DNA of 64,000 nucleotides from Gemmata palustris (GTDB lineage Bacteria; Planctomycetota; Planctomycetia; Gemmatales; Gemmataceae). Below the pieces are notes generated by a model, which worked only from the letters and a program-made list of their open reading frames with translations, searched no databases and had not been told where the DNA came from. The first letter of the stretch is position 1; each line of letters opens with the position of its first letter. The stretch covers positions 7,021,299 through 7,085,298 of the forward strand of contig NZ_JAGKQQ010000001.1 of NCBI RefSeq assembly GCF_017939745.1, read 5' to 3'. The translations under genes were made by a program, and so were the position numbers. Of this stretch, positions 36,441-45,494 are shown one piece after another.

Positions 36441-36674
36441 TGTTGAGGTTCCACTCACACTAAGCCCTCCGACACTCCCGCAGCACGGCACATCCCAAAC
36501 TGACTCATTAATGTCAACCCTGATTACGGCACGGCGCTAGTCGCGTGAATTTGGCGGGAATCGGTAAACAGGGTGGCATTTGCGCGAAAATCGTTCGGGA
36601 ACGATCCGAGAAAGTTTGCGGGTTGTGCCGCCGCCCGACCGAATCAACTGAGTGAACCGTGTTCGGGGGCGGAT

Positions 36675-38636
36675 ATGAAGCGCTTCGGGGTGAAAGCGAT
36701 CGGTCTGGGCCTGGCGCTAACCGCGGGGTCGGCGCTGGCCGCCGACGGCGATTGGCGCCCGCTCGGCGCGACCGATCCGTCTTCGGGTGTGGTGCCGGCG
36801 GGGGCACCGGCTTTGCTGCCACCAGCGCTCCGCAAAGCGCCGATCAAGGACGAAGGTCCGATCTGGTTGCCGGCCCAGCAGCCGGTCGCGCCAACTATTA
36901 AGCAAACGAGCGGGCGGGCCGAACCCGATTCCGTCGTTCCGCCTTTCGCGCCCGTGCCACAACCTCAGCCGTTACCGGGGAACGTAGCCCCGCGGCAGAC
37001 GAAGTGGCCGCCGGAACCGCCCGGAATGATCGGGCCGCGGACCAGCGGCATCGGCGATGTCGGTCCGGCTCCCGCGCTCCCGCCAATACAGGTACCGGAT
37101 GTCCCGCAGCCGGGCGCGTCGGAACCGCCCCCCATGCGCGCGGTGACTCAACCGCCCGCGCCGCAACCCGACTCGGGAGCGCCCGCGAACCCGCTCCCGG
37201 TCCCGCGGGCGAGCGACCCGCCGACGATGCGCCCGCCGCAACCGCCGTTCAATCAGCCGTCGTGGAACGGGGTCGACCCGCAGGCGACCCCGCTCCCCAC
37301 GCCGCGCCCGGTGGACCCGCGCCCGGTCTGGCAGGAAGACCCTCCGTCCCCCTTTCCGGTGCTCCAGCCCGCGCCCGCGGAACTGATGTACCCGGCCGGG
37401 GCGTTCGAGACGTCCAAGAACGGCACATTCGGCTCCCAACCGATCCGGCTCTCGCGCGACTACCCGCCGCTCAGCGAGTTGGCCGGCCGCCACTCGCGCG
37501 ACCTGAGCCTCGACGACGGCGCGAACGGGCCGATGAACCGGTACTTCGTGCGCGGCGAGTATCTGCTGTGGTGGATGCCGGGGTTCGCGACGCCGGTGCT
37601 CGGCACGACCAATGCGAACACCGCCCTGAACGGCTACCTCGGCGAACCCGGAACGACCTCGCTCCTCGGCCCCGGGGCCTTCCTCGACAGCACCCGCAGC
37701 GGGTTCCGCATCCGCGCCGGCGCGTGGTTGGACGAGAGCCAATCGTGCGGCATTGATGGCGGGTTCTTCTTCCTGGGTAACAAGTCGGACTCCGTCACAT
37801 TCAGCCCGGACCGGTTCCCGCTCATCACGCGCCCGGTTTTCGTGCCCAACCTGGTTCCGGGCACGAATCAGGCGCTCGGTGAGAACGGCGAAGCAGTCGC
37901 GGTGCCCGGGATCTTGCGCGGGTCGCTCGGCGTTCAGGCGGACAGCCAGTTGTGGGGCGCGGACGTGAACGCGCGCTGGTGCTGGAAAAACACCTGCGAT
38001 TCGCGGTCCGAAATGTTCGCGGGTTACCGGCACCTCAACTTGCGCGAGAGCCTCGCGATTACCGAAAACATCACCGTGATCGGGTCCGGCGGGAACCGGC
38101 TCGTGATCCCCGACCCGATCGGCACGCAGATCGTGGTGCAGGACCGCTTCGCGACGCGGAACCAGTTCCACGGGGCACAAGTCGGCGCAGTCTACGACCG
38201 GCGCTGGGGCCGCTGGGACTTGGAAGCGCGCGGGTCGGTCGCGCTCGGCGCCACGCACCAGATTCTGGAGATCAGCGGCTTCCAGACGCGCCAGCAGCCG
38301 GGCGGCCCTCAAGCGGTGTTCAACAACGGCGGGCTGCTCGCGGCCGGCACGAACATCGGCAAGTTCTCGCGCGACCGCTTCAGCGTGGCGCCGGAGCTAA
38401 CCCTGAATCTCGGGTACTCGGTCACGCCGAACTTCCGCGTGTTCGCGGGGTACAACTTCCTCTACTGGTCGAACGTGATTCGGCCGGGCGACCAGATCGA
38501 CCACGTGGTCGATCTCACGTTCGTGCCGAACGCGCTGCCCTTGGGGTTCTCGGGCCAGTACCGGCCCCGCCCGCTATTCAAGCAGTCCGACCTGGCGATC
38601 AACGGCGTCCAGTTCGGTCTCGAGTTGAAGTGGTGA
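36675..38636 (+). CDS. BBP7-family outer-membrane beta-barrel protein
   Basis: Exported protein of 653 residues. A signal peptide (about 1-22, MKRFGVKAIGLGLALTAGSA) is followed by a long Pro-rich, low-complexity region (about 25-275) and a C-terminal barrel of about 360 residues. The barrel starts with YFVRGEYLLWWMPG and has repeated amphipathic strands such as WGADVNARWCW, EMFAGYRHLNLRES, FRVFAGYNFLYWSNV, and ends FGLELKW, a typical outer-membrane C terminus with aromatic last residue. This fits the planctomycete BBP7 family. ATG at 36675 follows GGGGGCGGAT. The Pro-rich part probably spans or binds the cell wall. Confidence 0.85.
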   Translation: MKRFGVKAIGLGLALTAGSALAADGDWRPLGATDPSSGVVPAGAPALLPPALRKAPIKDEGPIWLPAQQPVAPTIKQTSGRAEPDSVVPPFAPVPQPQPLPGNVAPRQTKWPPEPPGMIGPRTSGIGDVGPAPALPPIQVPDVPQPGASEPPPMRAVTQPPAPQPDSGAPANPLPVPRASDPPTMRPPQPPFNQPSWNGVDPQATPLPTPRPVDPRPVWQEDPPSPFPVLQPAPAELMYPAGAFETSKNGTFGSQPIRLSRDYPPLSELAGRHSRDLSLDDGANGPMNRYFVRGEYLLWWMPGFATPVLGTTNANTALNGYLGEPGTTSLLGPGAFLDSTRSGFRIRAGAWLDESQSCGIDGGFFFLGNKSDSVTFSPDRFPLITRPVFVPNLVPGTNQALGENGEAVAVPGILRGSLGVQADSQLWGADVNARWCWKNTCDSRSEMFAGYRHLNLRESLAITENITVIGSGGNRLVIPDPIGTQIVVQDRFATRNQFHGAQVGAVYDRRWGRWDLEARGSVALGATHQILEISGFQTRQQPGGPQAVFNNGGLLAAGTNIGKFSRDRFSVAPELTLNLGYSVTPNFRVFAGYNFLYWSNVIRPGDQIDHVVDLTFVPNALPLGFSGQYRPRPLFKQSDLAINGVQFGLELKW

Positions 38637-38683
38637 CCGAAGATCGGTGTTAGTGGCCCACGCCCTGATCGAATGAGGGTTTT

Positions 38684-38862
38684 AAACGAGCCGCGACCGC
38701 AAGGGAGCGGGACGATGGCCCCCAGATGTTTGGCTGGTGATCACGTAAAAACTGCGGCGATTCCCGCTCCCTTGCGGTCGCGGCTCGTTTCGGTCGGAAT
38801 TCCGTGGCGCAGGCCTCCGACCTGTGGAGGCGCGTGCAACACAGGCCAGAGGCCTGTGCCAC
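38684..38862. repeat. Two adjacent palindromic repeats (families B and C)
   Basis: Family B: arms 38684-38712 and 38762-38790, 29-base perfect inverted repeat with core AACGAGCCGCGACCGCAAGG; the same family has four arms at 62930-63180. Next to it is an imperfect 23-base inverted repeat, 38804-38826 and 38840-38862, with CACAGGCC/GGCCTGTG cores. They fill the space between the convergent BBP7 and PQQ-propeller genes and may act as terminators. Confidence 0.88.
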
Positions 38863-38890
38863 GAAAATAAAGGCCCGAACGCGCACGATC

Positions 38891-40123
38891 TCACTTCTTT
38901 CCGAAGCAGAACAAGGTGTTGACCCCGCGAATGTAGACGCGGCCGTCCGCGATCGCGGGGCTGGCGTAAACGCCTTCATCAAGCGAAACCTTCGCCGGCT
39001 CTTCGTACTCCTTGTCCGCCTTCACCACGGCGACCTCGCCCTTCTCCGAAACCATCAGGATCTTGTCGCCCACGAGGATCGGGGACGCGGTCACGTCGCC
39101 GGTGAACACGCGCTCCGCCCACGCCGCCTTGCCGGTCTTCGCCTCCGCGCACGCGGCGACGCCCTTGTCGCCGATCCAGAACAGCCGGTTGTCCTTCACT
39201 AACAGGCACGGTACGTAGGGCGTGTCCTTTTTCAGATCCCAGACCTTCGTGGGCTTCTTCCCGTCGATGTCGATCGCCGCCATGTACCGCGACCCGCCGC
39301 CGTCCCCGCAGTACACCACGAGCAGCCCGTTCACGTACACCGGGTGCCCGATCACGCGGAGCGGCATGTCGCCCTTCGCCCACACCATCGTGTACTCCCA
39401 GTTGACCTTGCCGGTCGCGGGCTGGTACGAGGTGATGGCCGTCGTGGTGCCGAGGATCAGTTCCGCGGGCTTGCCCGGGCGCTCGAGCAGGAACGGCGTG
39501 GTGTAGCTGGCGCGCACGTGCTTCCGCTCCGCGAACCACTTCTTCTGCCCGGTCTTCGCGTCGAACGCGACCAATTCCGCGTGCTTGTCGTCGTCCACGT
39601 TCACGAACACGAGCCCGTTGTGAACCATCGGCGAGAATCCGGGGCCGTGCTGACTCACGTAGCTGCCGAGCGACGCCTGCCACGCCTCCTTGCCGGTCAG
39701 GTCGTAGGCGGCCAGGCTGACGGCGCTCCCGTCCCACCAGGCGCAGTAAATCTGCGTGCCGTCACAGGCCGGCGTGCCGGATGCGAGCGAGTTCTTCGCG
39801 TGCGCGGAGGCCTTGTTGCCGGGTAACTCCTTCGTCCACAGCGTCTTACCGTCCGCCGCGTTCAGGCACATGAGTGAGCGCGCCTTGCCGTCGGCGGAGG
39901 CCGATTGCAGGTACACTTTGCCGTCCACGATGATCGGCGAACTGACACCCTTTCCGCCGGGCACCTTCACCGCCCACAGCGGGTGCGCCGGGTCGATGTC
40001 CGGCAGCGTTCCCGCGACCGTGCCGGAGCCGTTCGGCCCGCGGAACCGCGGCCAGTCCCCGGCTTGACCGAGCGCGAGCGCGAACGTGCTCGCGAGTAGC
40101 GACAGGAGGCAGGTGCGGCTCAT
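38891..40123 (-). CDS. Secreted PQQ-type beta-propeller protein
   Basis: Exported propeller protein of 410 residues with signal peptide (MSRTCLLSLLASTFALALG). It begins with WPRFRGPNGSG, the standard opening of planctomycete PQQ-binding-like proteins, and has eight or so repeats with GKVYLQSAS, AADGKTLWTKEL, GQKKWFAERK, TGKVNWEY, GKAAWAERVF and YASPAIADGRVYIRG. No haem or dehydrogenase domain is attached, so it may be a structural or binding protein instead of a redox enzyme. ATG at 40123 is used; the long upstream extension (to 40375) runs into repeat and IS DNA. Confidence 0.88.
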   Translation of the reverse strand: MSRTCLLSLLASTFALALGQAGDWPRFRGPNGSGTVAGTLPDIDPAHPLWAVKVPGGKGVSSPIIVDGKVYLQSASADGKARSLMCLNAADGKTLWTKELPGNKASAHAKNSLASGTPACDGTQIYCAWWDGSAVSLAAYDLTGKEAWQASLGSYVSQHGPGFSPMVHNGLVFVNVDDDKHAELVAFDAKTGQKKWFAERKHVRASYTTPFLLERPGKPAELILGTTTAITSYQPATGKVNWEYTMVWAKGDMPLRVIGHPVYVNGLLVVYCGDGGGSRYMAAIDIDGKKPTKVWDLKKDTPYVPCLLVKDNRLFWIGDKGVAACAEAKTGKAAWAERVFTGDVTASPILVGDKILMVSEKGEVAVVKADKEYEEPAKVSLDEGVYASPAIADGRVYIRGVNTLFCFGKK

Positions 40124-40265
40124 GTTGTGGCGTCTCGGCAGGAGTGGGTCGAACGAACCGGGCGGGAGGTTGACAGGGATTATCGCAAACTGGGTAGCAG
40201 ATGCAACTGCCTGGGGGGAGGCGCGGAATGCGGAACGCGGAGCGCGGAGCGCGGAGCAATACTGG

Positions 40266-41336
40266 TAGGTGTTACGCAGTCCGCATGTTTGGGAAGCAAA
40301 TATGAGGTCGCGTGAGGTAGCTGCGGACCGCGTCTCGAATGATGGCGGTCTTGGCTTCCACCCAACTGACGCCACGGGCGAAGCAGTGGGCCTCGAACCG
40401 GAGGAACGCGCGCAGGGCCAACCCGATGTGGTTCCGCTGCGCGCGGGCCGTTCGGCACTGGCACCGCTCGATCCCGGTGCATTGTTTGATCCCTCGGTGG
40501 TAGTTCTCGATGGCCCAGGAGAAGTCCGCGAGCTGCAACCGCGCCAAGTCCGTCATCGCCAAATCGTTGGTGGCCCAGTACGCGGTGCCACCGTTTGGGA
40601 TGGCGATCCCGAATACCTTCACCAACCCGAACCCCGGCAGCCACACCTCCGTGCCCGTGGCTGCAATGGCCGTGTCCGCCAGGGCTCGCGTGCCCCGACG
40701 GTCGAGGTTTACCAGCCGGTTCGACTTGAGCCGGGTGAGCCACGTCCACCCGCAGTCGCGTATCAATTTGAGGTTGTCCAAACTACTGTACCAGCCGTCG
40801 AATACGACGCACCGGGGCTTGAACCGGCGCGCGTAGGCGGTCCGGATCATGTCCCCGAAGTGGTCGTTCTTGGTGCGCCCGTCGCCCGTGTCGTACACCC
40901 GGTAATCGCACGGGATATGGCGATCCCCGTCGGTCCACAGCAAGGACACCAAGTTGATCCCCTGGACGACCGCGTGGTGCTTGCCGGACCAGTGCCGGGT
41001 CACCAGTTCGATGGCCTTGGCGTAAGGCTTGTCGAGGGTCGAGTCATCTATGACAAGGACACCGCCGGCGCGCCGGACTTGGGTTGCGGCTTCGGCCCAA
41101 AGGGTGCTCGGGTCCGGCTCCAATCGGGTCAGCAGGCGAGTGAAGGCGTCGTGGGCCGGCGGGTCCGGGACCGCCGGCTGCACCCGCGCGGCTTCCGCCC
41201 CCGAGCACGCCTTCGGGGTCGCGATCAGGAACTCGATGTAGTCGCGCGGGAACACCTTGGGTACGCTCATGGGCCGATCGTAGTACCACACCGGCACCCG
41301 CGCAAGCCCCAAAAACGCCGCACTGCGTAACACCTA
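40266..41336 (-). mobile_element. Complete IS with DDE transposase (IS4/IS701-like)
   Basis: 1071-base element with 15-base perfect terminal inverted repeats (TAGGTGTTACGCAGT at 40266-40280, complement at 41322-41336). It is flanked by a 5-base direct repeat ACTGG (40261-40265 and 41337-41341), the probable target duplication. The single transposase gene nearly fills it, and its stop codon lies inside the left repeat. The element looks complete. Confidence 0.88.
40272..41270 (-). CDS. DDE transposase, IS4/IS701-like
   Basis: Transposase of 332 residues. The first catalytic Asp is in GGVLVIDDSTLDKP, followed by VTRHWSGKHHAVVQGINLVSLLW. The second Asp is in RCVVFDGWYSS, and the catalytic Glu is probably the ENYHRGIKQ/ERCQC region near residue 265. 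The basic C terminus has HIGLALRAFLRFE. The order and spacing fit DDE enzymes of the IS4/IS701 type; the exact IS family needs a database match. ATG at 41270 (MSVPKVFPRD) is chosen; the 63-base extension upstream reads from near the terminal repeat. Confidence 0.88.
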   Translation of the reverse strand: MSVPKVFPRDYIEFLIATPKACSGAEAARVQPAVPDPPAHDAFTRLLTRLEPDPSTLWAEAATQVRRAGGVLVIDDSTLDKPYAKAIELVTRHWSGKHHAVVQGINLVSLLWTDGDRHIPCDYRVYDTGDGRTKNDHFGDMIRTAYARRFKPRCVVFDGWYSSLDNLKLIRDCGWTWLTRLKSNRLVNLDRRGTRALADTAIAATGTEVWLPGFGLVKVFGIAIPNGGTAYWATNDLAMTDLARLQLADFSWAIENYHRGIKQCTGIERCQCRTARAQRNHIGLALRAFLRFEAHCFARGVSWVEAKTAIIRDAVRSYLTRPHICFPNMRTA

Positions 41337-41528
41337 ACTGGAAGAGAAGCCAATGCAGTTCTGTTCCTCATTCTCTGTTCCGCACTCCGCATTCCGCATT
41401 CCGCGCTCCCCGCCCCCCACTCCATCACTATTGCCGTCTAGGGCTTGCATGCGTACTTGGTTTCGGTGACACTATTCCGCAACTGACCCAGGTAGCCCAC
41501 TCAGGTTCCCGCTGCTTCGAGGAGTTCC

Positions 41529-42404
41529 ATGTTCACCCGTACCGCGCGTATGTTCGGGTTCGCTCTCGCTCTGTTCTTCGTCACCGCCGGGCTGACGTCG
41601 CTGTCCGTCAGCGCGCAACCGGACAAGAAGGGCGAGAAAAAGGACGAAAAGAAAGACTCGAAGAAGGTCAAGTCGAAGATCAAGATCACGGTTCCGCAGG
41701 ACGACGCGAAACTGAAGATCGAGGACAAGGACACCAAGCCGACCGGCGTGACCCGCGAGTTCGAGACGCCCGAACTGGATTCGGGCAAGTTGTACGAGTA
41801 CACGTTCTCCGTCACGTGGCAGCCGAACAACTACACCACGCTGACCCGCACGAAGTCGATCGAGTTCAAGGGCGGCGACGACATCGTCGCGGACCTGACG
41901 AAGGCCGACCCGAAGGCCCCGGACAAGGCCGTGATCCGGTGGGTGCCGACCCCGGACGACATCGTCGACGAGATGCTGAAGCTCGGCAAGGTCGGGAAGG
42001 ACGACGTGGTGTACGAGCCGGGTCCGGGCGACGGCCGGATGCTCATCGCCGCCGTGAAGAAGGGCGCGAAGAAGGGCGTCGGCATCGAACTCGACCCGAA
42101 GAAGGCGGACGAGGCCAAGGACGCCGTCAAGAAGGCCAAGCTCGAAAAGGAAATCACGATCATCGAGGGCGACGCGCTGAAGGACCGCGACTACAGCGAA
42201 GCGACCGTGGTTCTGCTGTACATGGGCAACGAGTTCAACAACCTGCTCCGCCCGGTTCTCGAGAAGCAGCTCAAGCCGGGTGCCCGCATCGTCTCCCACC
42301 GGTTCGTTATCGGCGACTGGGCGCCGGACAAGACCATCAAGGTGACCGGGGCCGACGGCGAAGAGTACACCCTGCACGTGTGGACCGTGAAGGAAAAGAA
42401 GTAA
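41529..42404 (+). CDS. Secreted TIGR03000-like domain fused to a SAM methyltransferase
   Basis: Protein of 291 residues with a signal peptide (about 1-29, ending VSA), a Lys-rich linker, a TIGR03000-like beta domain (about 50-118: VPQDDAKLKIEDKDTKPTG, TPELDSGKLYEYTF) and a class-I SAM methyltransferase domain (about 135-285). Motif I is YEPGPGDGRMLIAAV at about 160-174, and GIELDPKKADEAK is the acidic loop that binds the SAM ribose. Export of a SAM enzyme is odd because SAM is made in the cytosol, but planctomycetes contain such fusions. The next gene, a thioredoxin-like protein, is 141 bases away. Substrate unknown. Confidence 0.8.
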   Translation: MFTRTARMFGFALALFFVTAGLTSLSVSAQPDKKGEKKDEKKDSKKVKSKIKITVPQDDAKLKIEDKDTKPTGVTREFETPELDSGKLYEYTFSVTWQPNNYTTLTRTKSIEFKGGDDIVADLTKADPKAPDKAVIRWVPTPDDIVDEMLKLGKVGKDDVVYEPGPGDGRMLIAAVKKGAKKGVGIELDPKKADEAKDAVKKAKLEKEITIIEGDALKDRDYSEATVVLLYMGNEFNNLLRPVLEKQLKPGARIVSHRFVIGDWAPDKTIKVTGADGEEYTLHVWTVKEKK

Positions 42405-42545
42405 GGTCGCACTGCGGCGTCGAGCGAACCCGGTGCGCTGCTGAACGGGCCGTCCCGTCCGCGGCGCTCCGGGTTCGGCGTAACATCCCGGGCCGGTACG
42501 CGGTATTATTGCTGTGTCGCGTGTCCCTCATTTTCGGAGAGCCAG

Positions 42546-43103
42546 ATGATTCGTAACGTGTTGGCCGCGGCGGTGGTCGCGGTGCTGGGCGGCGCGGTGG
42601 TGGCGGCGGATCTGAAGTCCGGTCCGCAGGTCGGCGCGAAGGTGCCCGGCGCGTTCGCGCCGTACAACGTGACCGGCGAGGACGCGGGGAAGACCGCGTG
42701 CCTGTACTGCCGGGGCGGTAACAGCCCCGTGGTCGCGATCTTCGCCCGCACCGGCGACGACGCGATGACCCAGAAGCTCATCAAGGCCGTGGACGCCGAA
42801 ACCGCCAAGAACGCGAAGGCCGACATGTTCAGTTTCGCGGTGTTCAGCGGCGACAAGGACAAACTCGAACCGCAGCTCAAAGACGCCGCGAAGAAGGCCG
42901 AACTGAAGACGACGGTTCTCGCCATCGATGATAAAGAAGACCCGATCCCCGAAAAGTACGCGCTGAACAAGGACGCCGACGTGACCGTGATCCTGTACGT
43001 CGATCGCGTCGTGAAGGCCAACTACAGCTTCCCGAAGGGCAAGCTCACGGACAAGGACATTGAAGCCGTGGTGAAGGACGTGTCAAAGATCGTCACGCAG
43101 TGA
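42546..43103 (+). CDS. Secreted thioredoxin-fold-like protein
   Basis: Protein of 185 residues with signal peptide (about 1-20) and a thioredoxin-like layout: VGAKVPGAFAPYNVTG, a CxxC motif (C52, C55 in ACLYCRGG), PVVAIFARTG and the late VTVILYVDRVVKANYSF strand pair. The CxxC lies in a loop before the first core strand, not at the usual helix start, so redox activity is uncertain. It is probably periplasmic. ATG at 42546 follows GGAGAGCC. A terminator-like hairpin follows the gene. Confidence 0.7.
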   Translation: MIRNVLAAAVVAVLGGAVVAADLKSGPQVGAKVPGAFAPYNVTGEDAGKTACLYCRGGNSPVVAIFARTGDDAMTQKLIKAVDAETAKNAKADMFSFAVFSGDKDKLEPQLKDAAKKAELKTTVLAIDDKEDPIPEKYALNKDADVTVILYVDRVVKANYSFPKGKLTDKDIEAVVKDVSKIVTQ

Positions 43104-43137
43104 CCTGAAAGCGGGCACTCGCGACCCGGCCGACTTC

Positions 43138-43164
43138 AAACGCTCCGACCCGGTCGGGGCGTTT
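43138..43164 (+). terminator. Terminator hairpin after the thioredoxin-like gene
   Basis: Twelve-base-pair stem AAACGCTCCGAC..GTCGGGGCGTTT with one G-T pair and a 3-base loop, 35 bases after the stop. The T-rich right end GTTTCGCGTT gives a weak tail. The rest of 43165-43414 is A/T-richer spacer with no gene. Confidence 0.65.
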
Positions 43165-43414
43165 CGCGTTGATATGCACATTCTGCGGGCACACCAACGC
43201 GCTTCACACCGATTGCACATTCGACCGAACTCGCTATTTCACAGTACCTTAGAACTCATCTTTGCGCACTTTTCTATTTACGGCACGCGCGATGCTTTAC
43301 ACCTCATAACCTCCCTGCCGCATCTCCGGCGGTCCTCCACCCCAAACTACTCCCCAACATCGGCCCACGGGCACTGCGCCCGCGGCGGGTATCGTTTCGT
43401 TTCCTGAGGAGCGT

Positions 43415-44257
43415 ATGGTGCAGCACAGCACACCGAAGTTCGGCTTCTTGATCGATATGGACGGGGTTCTCTACCGCGGTACGGACCTGATCGTCGGGGC
43501 CGAGCGGTTCGTGCGGGAGCTCCGCGACCGCGACATTCCGTTCCGGTTCCTGACGAACAACAGTCAGCGCACGCGGCGCGACGTGGTGGCCCGGCTCGTG
43601 CGCCTGGGGCTCGACGTCGAAGAGGAGCACGTCTTCACCAGCGCGATGGCGACGGCGCGGTTCCTGGCGCAGCAAAAGCCCGGCGGCACCGCGTTCGTGA
43701 TCGGCGAGGGCGGGTTGCTCACCGCGCTCCACCAGCACGGCTACGCGATCGTCGACCACGACCCGGATTACGTCGTGGTCGGCGAGGGCCGCACGTTCAA
43801 CCTCGAACTAGTCGAGGTCGCGGTCCGCATGATCCTGGGCGGCGCGAAGCTGATCGCCACCAACATGGACCCGAACTGCCCGACGCAGAACGGGCTGCGG
43901 CCCGGGTGCGGCGCGCTCGTGGCACTGCTCGAAACCGCCACCGGCGTGAAAGCGTTCAGCGTGGGCAAGCCCAGCCCGGTCATGATGCGCGCGGCGCGCA
44001 AGGAACTCGGGCTCGCTACCGACCAGACGACGATGGTCGGCGACACGATGGAAACGGACATCCTCGGCGGCGTGCAACTCGGGTTCCACACGGTGCTCGT
44101 GCTGAGCGGCGGGACCAAGCACGAAGACCTGCCCCGGTACGCCTACCGGCCGGAAACGGTGGTGCCGTCGCTGGCGGAACTGACCGACCTGCTCGACGCG
44201 AACGAGTGGCAGCCGCCGTGGCGCCAGGCCCGCGTCCGCGTCCCGGCGCGCGTGTGA
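43415..44257 (+). CDS. HAD-IIA (NagD-like) phosphatase
   Basis: HAD-superfamily phosphatase of 280 residues of the NagD/PGP type. Motif I is FLIDMDGVLYRG (nucleophile D14, acid D16), motif II TNNSQRTRRDV, the Lys of motif III is in VGKPSP, and motif IV is MVGDTMETDIL. The C2-type cap lies between motifs II and III, as in subclass IIA. Substrates are probably small phosphorylated sugars or nucleotides; the exact one cannot be told. ATG at 43415 follows GAGGAGCGT. It is a stand-alone transcription unit. Confidence 0.92.
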   Translation: MVQHSTPKFGFLIDMDGVLYRGTDLIVGAERFVRELRDRDIPFRFLTNNSQRTRRDVVARLVRLGLDVEEEHVFTSAMATARFLAQQKPGGTAFVIGEGGLLTALHQHGYAIVDHDPDYVVVGEGRTFNLELVEVAVRMILGGAKLIATNMDPNCPTQNGLRPGCGALVALLETATGVKAFSVGKPSPVMMRAARKELGLATDQTTMVGDTMETDILGGVQLGFHTVLVLSGGTKHEDLPRYAYRPETVVPSLAELTDLLDANEWQPPWRQARVRVPARV

Positions 44258-44366
44258 GCCGGTAACGCGGTTCTCACGTTACTTCCATTTTTAGCTTGCG
44301 TTCGCGAGCGCCTCCGCACCCAATGGCGGCGGGTTCATTCCTCGCCCCATTAATTGGGAGTCGCTC

Positions 44367-45065
44367 GTGGCAGTCTTCACCGCGAAGATCCCGGTCGCAA
44401 TAGCGACCGGGATCGTTGGTTTCGTGCTCGGTGGCGGCCTCGTCGGGGTCGTCATGTCGTACACGCTGGTCAAGCCGGACCAACAAGTCGCAGCCGCCCC
44501 CGGCGGGGACGATGAGAAGGGTAGCGATCCCAAGGGCGGCAAGGGTGGTGTTCCCGGCGCGCCCGGAGTCGGTGGCGGCGGGGGTGGAAAAGGCGGCAAG
44601 GGTGGCGGCGGGGGTGGAAAAGGTGGTGGAAAAGGCGGCGGTGGTGGAGGGGGAGGTGGGTTGGGTGGCGGCGGTGGAGGAGGCGGGGGCGCGCCCGGCG
44701 GACCGAAGGGGCCGAGTTCCAAGGCGCAACTCGCTCAGCTCGTGAACAAGCTCGACACGCTCACCAAGAAGCCCCTTTCGGTCGAACTGACCGCGGACCA
44801 GAAGAAGCAGACGAAGGAACTGCTCGCGGGCCTGGAATCGGCAGAGGACTTGAAGGAAGAAGACGCGAAGAACAAACTGGACGCGCTACTCAAGTTGTTT
44901 GAAGGCAACAAACAAACGCTCGAAGCCGCGGGTTACCGTTGGCCCGGTGGGGGCGGAGGGGGAATGGGCGGCGGAGGGATGGGTGGTATGCCACCTCCGA
45001 ACCCCTTTAAGGGCGGCGACGGAGCCGATCGGCTGAAATCGCTCCAATCAACGCTCGAAAGGTAA
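44367..45065 (+). CDS. Gly-rich membrane-anchored hypothetical protein
   Basis: Protein of 232 residues with one N-terminal membrane helix (about 8-35), a long low-complexity stretch of Gly with scattered Lys (about 46-115), and a helical part (about 117-185: QLVNKLDTLTKKPLSVELTA, QTKELLAGLESAEDL) that looks like a Spy/CpxP-type helical unit. A second Gly/Met-rich tract precedes the C terminus. The start is GTG at 44367 behind GGGAG. I do not recognise a family. The Gly tract is encoded by GGTGGCGGC-type repeats and may vary in length between strains. Confidence 0.6.
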   Translation: MAVFTAKIPVAIATGIVGFVLGGGLVGVVMSYTLVKPDQQVAAAPGGDDEKGSDPKGGKGGVPGAPGVGGGGGGKGGKGGGGGGKGGGKGGGGGGGGGLGGGGGGGGGAPGGPKGPSSKAQLAQLVNKLDTLTKKPLSVELTADQKKQTKELLAGLESAEDLKEEDAKNKLDALLKLFEGNKQTLEAAGYRWPGGGGGGMGGGGMGGMPPPNPFKGGDGADRLKSLQSTLER

Positions 45066-45494
45066 TACCCTTCGCGACATGCGCACCAAATTGCCAGGCC
45101 CGCGAACTGCCGTGCGCGTGTCTGAATACAGTTGGTAGCCGGACGCGCACGCGATTCTGCTATTGCCTCAAATTTTAATCATTAGACTCCGTTCCGTGCC
45201 CCTGGTGTGCGGAGCGGAGTATTTTTTTCTGCATTATTAGAAACATTTTGCCATCTTCGTGCGTCTATATTGTGTTGGCTTCGGAATTGCTCAAGTTTCT
45301 TTCGTCGGCAACCGACATCGGCTCTGAAGCAGGTGGTAGGTAACGTTTCGGTAACAGCAGGACGGAACTTGAGAGAAAAATGAGTCCGGTCTGCAAGATG
45401 CGACAAATTGTGTCGTAGAATCAAGTAATGAGGAAAGCTGGCGGGGTCAACACCAACCTGACCCACCGCGAGCACCATCCAGGAGGGACATCTC
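45066..45494. other. A/T-richer intergenic region, leader of csrA
   Basis: Contains the terminator at 45186-45228 and then about 260 bases of A/T-richer leader before csrA. No gene is seen. The last 10 bases before the start hold AGGAGGGACA, an unusually strong ribosome-binding site. Confidence 0.6.
45186..45228 (+). terminator. Rho-independent terminator
   Basis: Stem ACTCCGTTCCG / CGGAGCGGAGT (45186-45196, 45210-45220, one mismatch) followed by a 7-base T-run at 45222-45228. It ends the transcript of the Gly-rich protein gene. Confidence 0.85.

Larger units (their letters stand above)
40210..41421. repeat. Split imperfect palindrome flanking the second IS
   Basis: A G-rich tract with repeated GCGGAATGCGGAACGCGGAG units at about 40210-40257 is matched by its reverse complement with a few differences at about 41378-41421. 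The IS 40266-41336 lies between them. Confidence 0.75.

Noticed and set aside
44570..44700. Dense GGTGGCGGC repeats, considered as a CRISPR or minisatellite
   Set aside because: They encode the Gly-rich tract of an intact gene and lack spacers of constant length.
45231..45494. Possible riboswitch in the csrA leader
   Set aside because: No conserved aptamer pattern could be recognised by eye; only the strong ribosome-binding site is clear.
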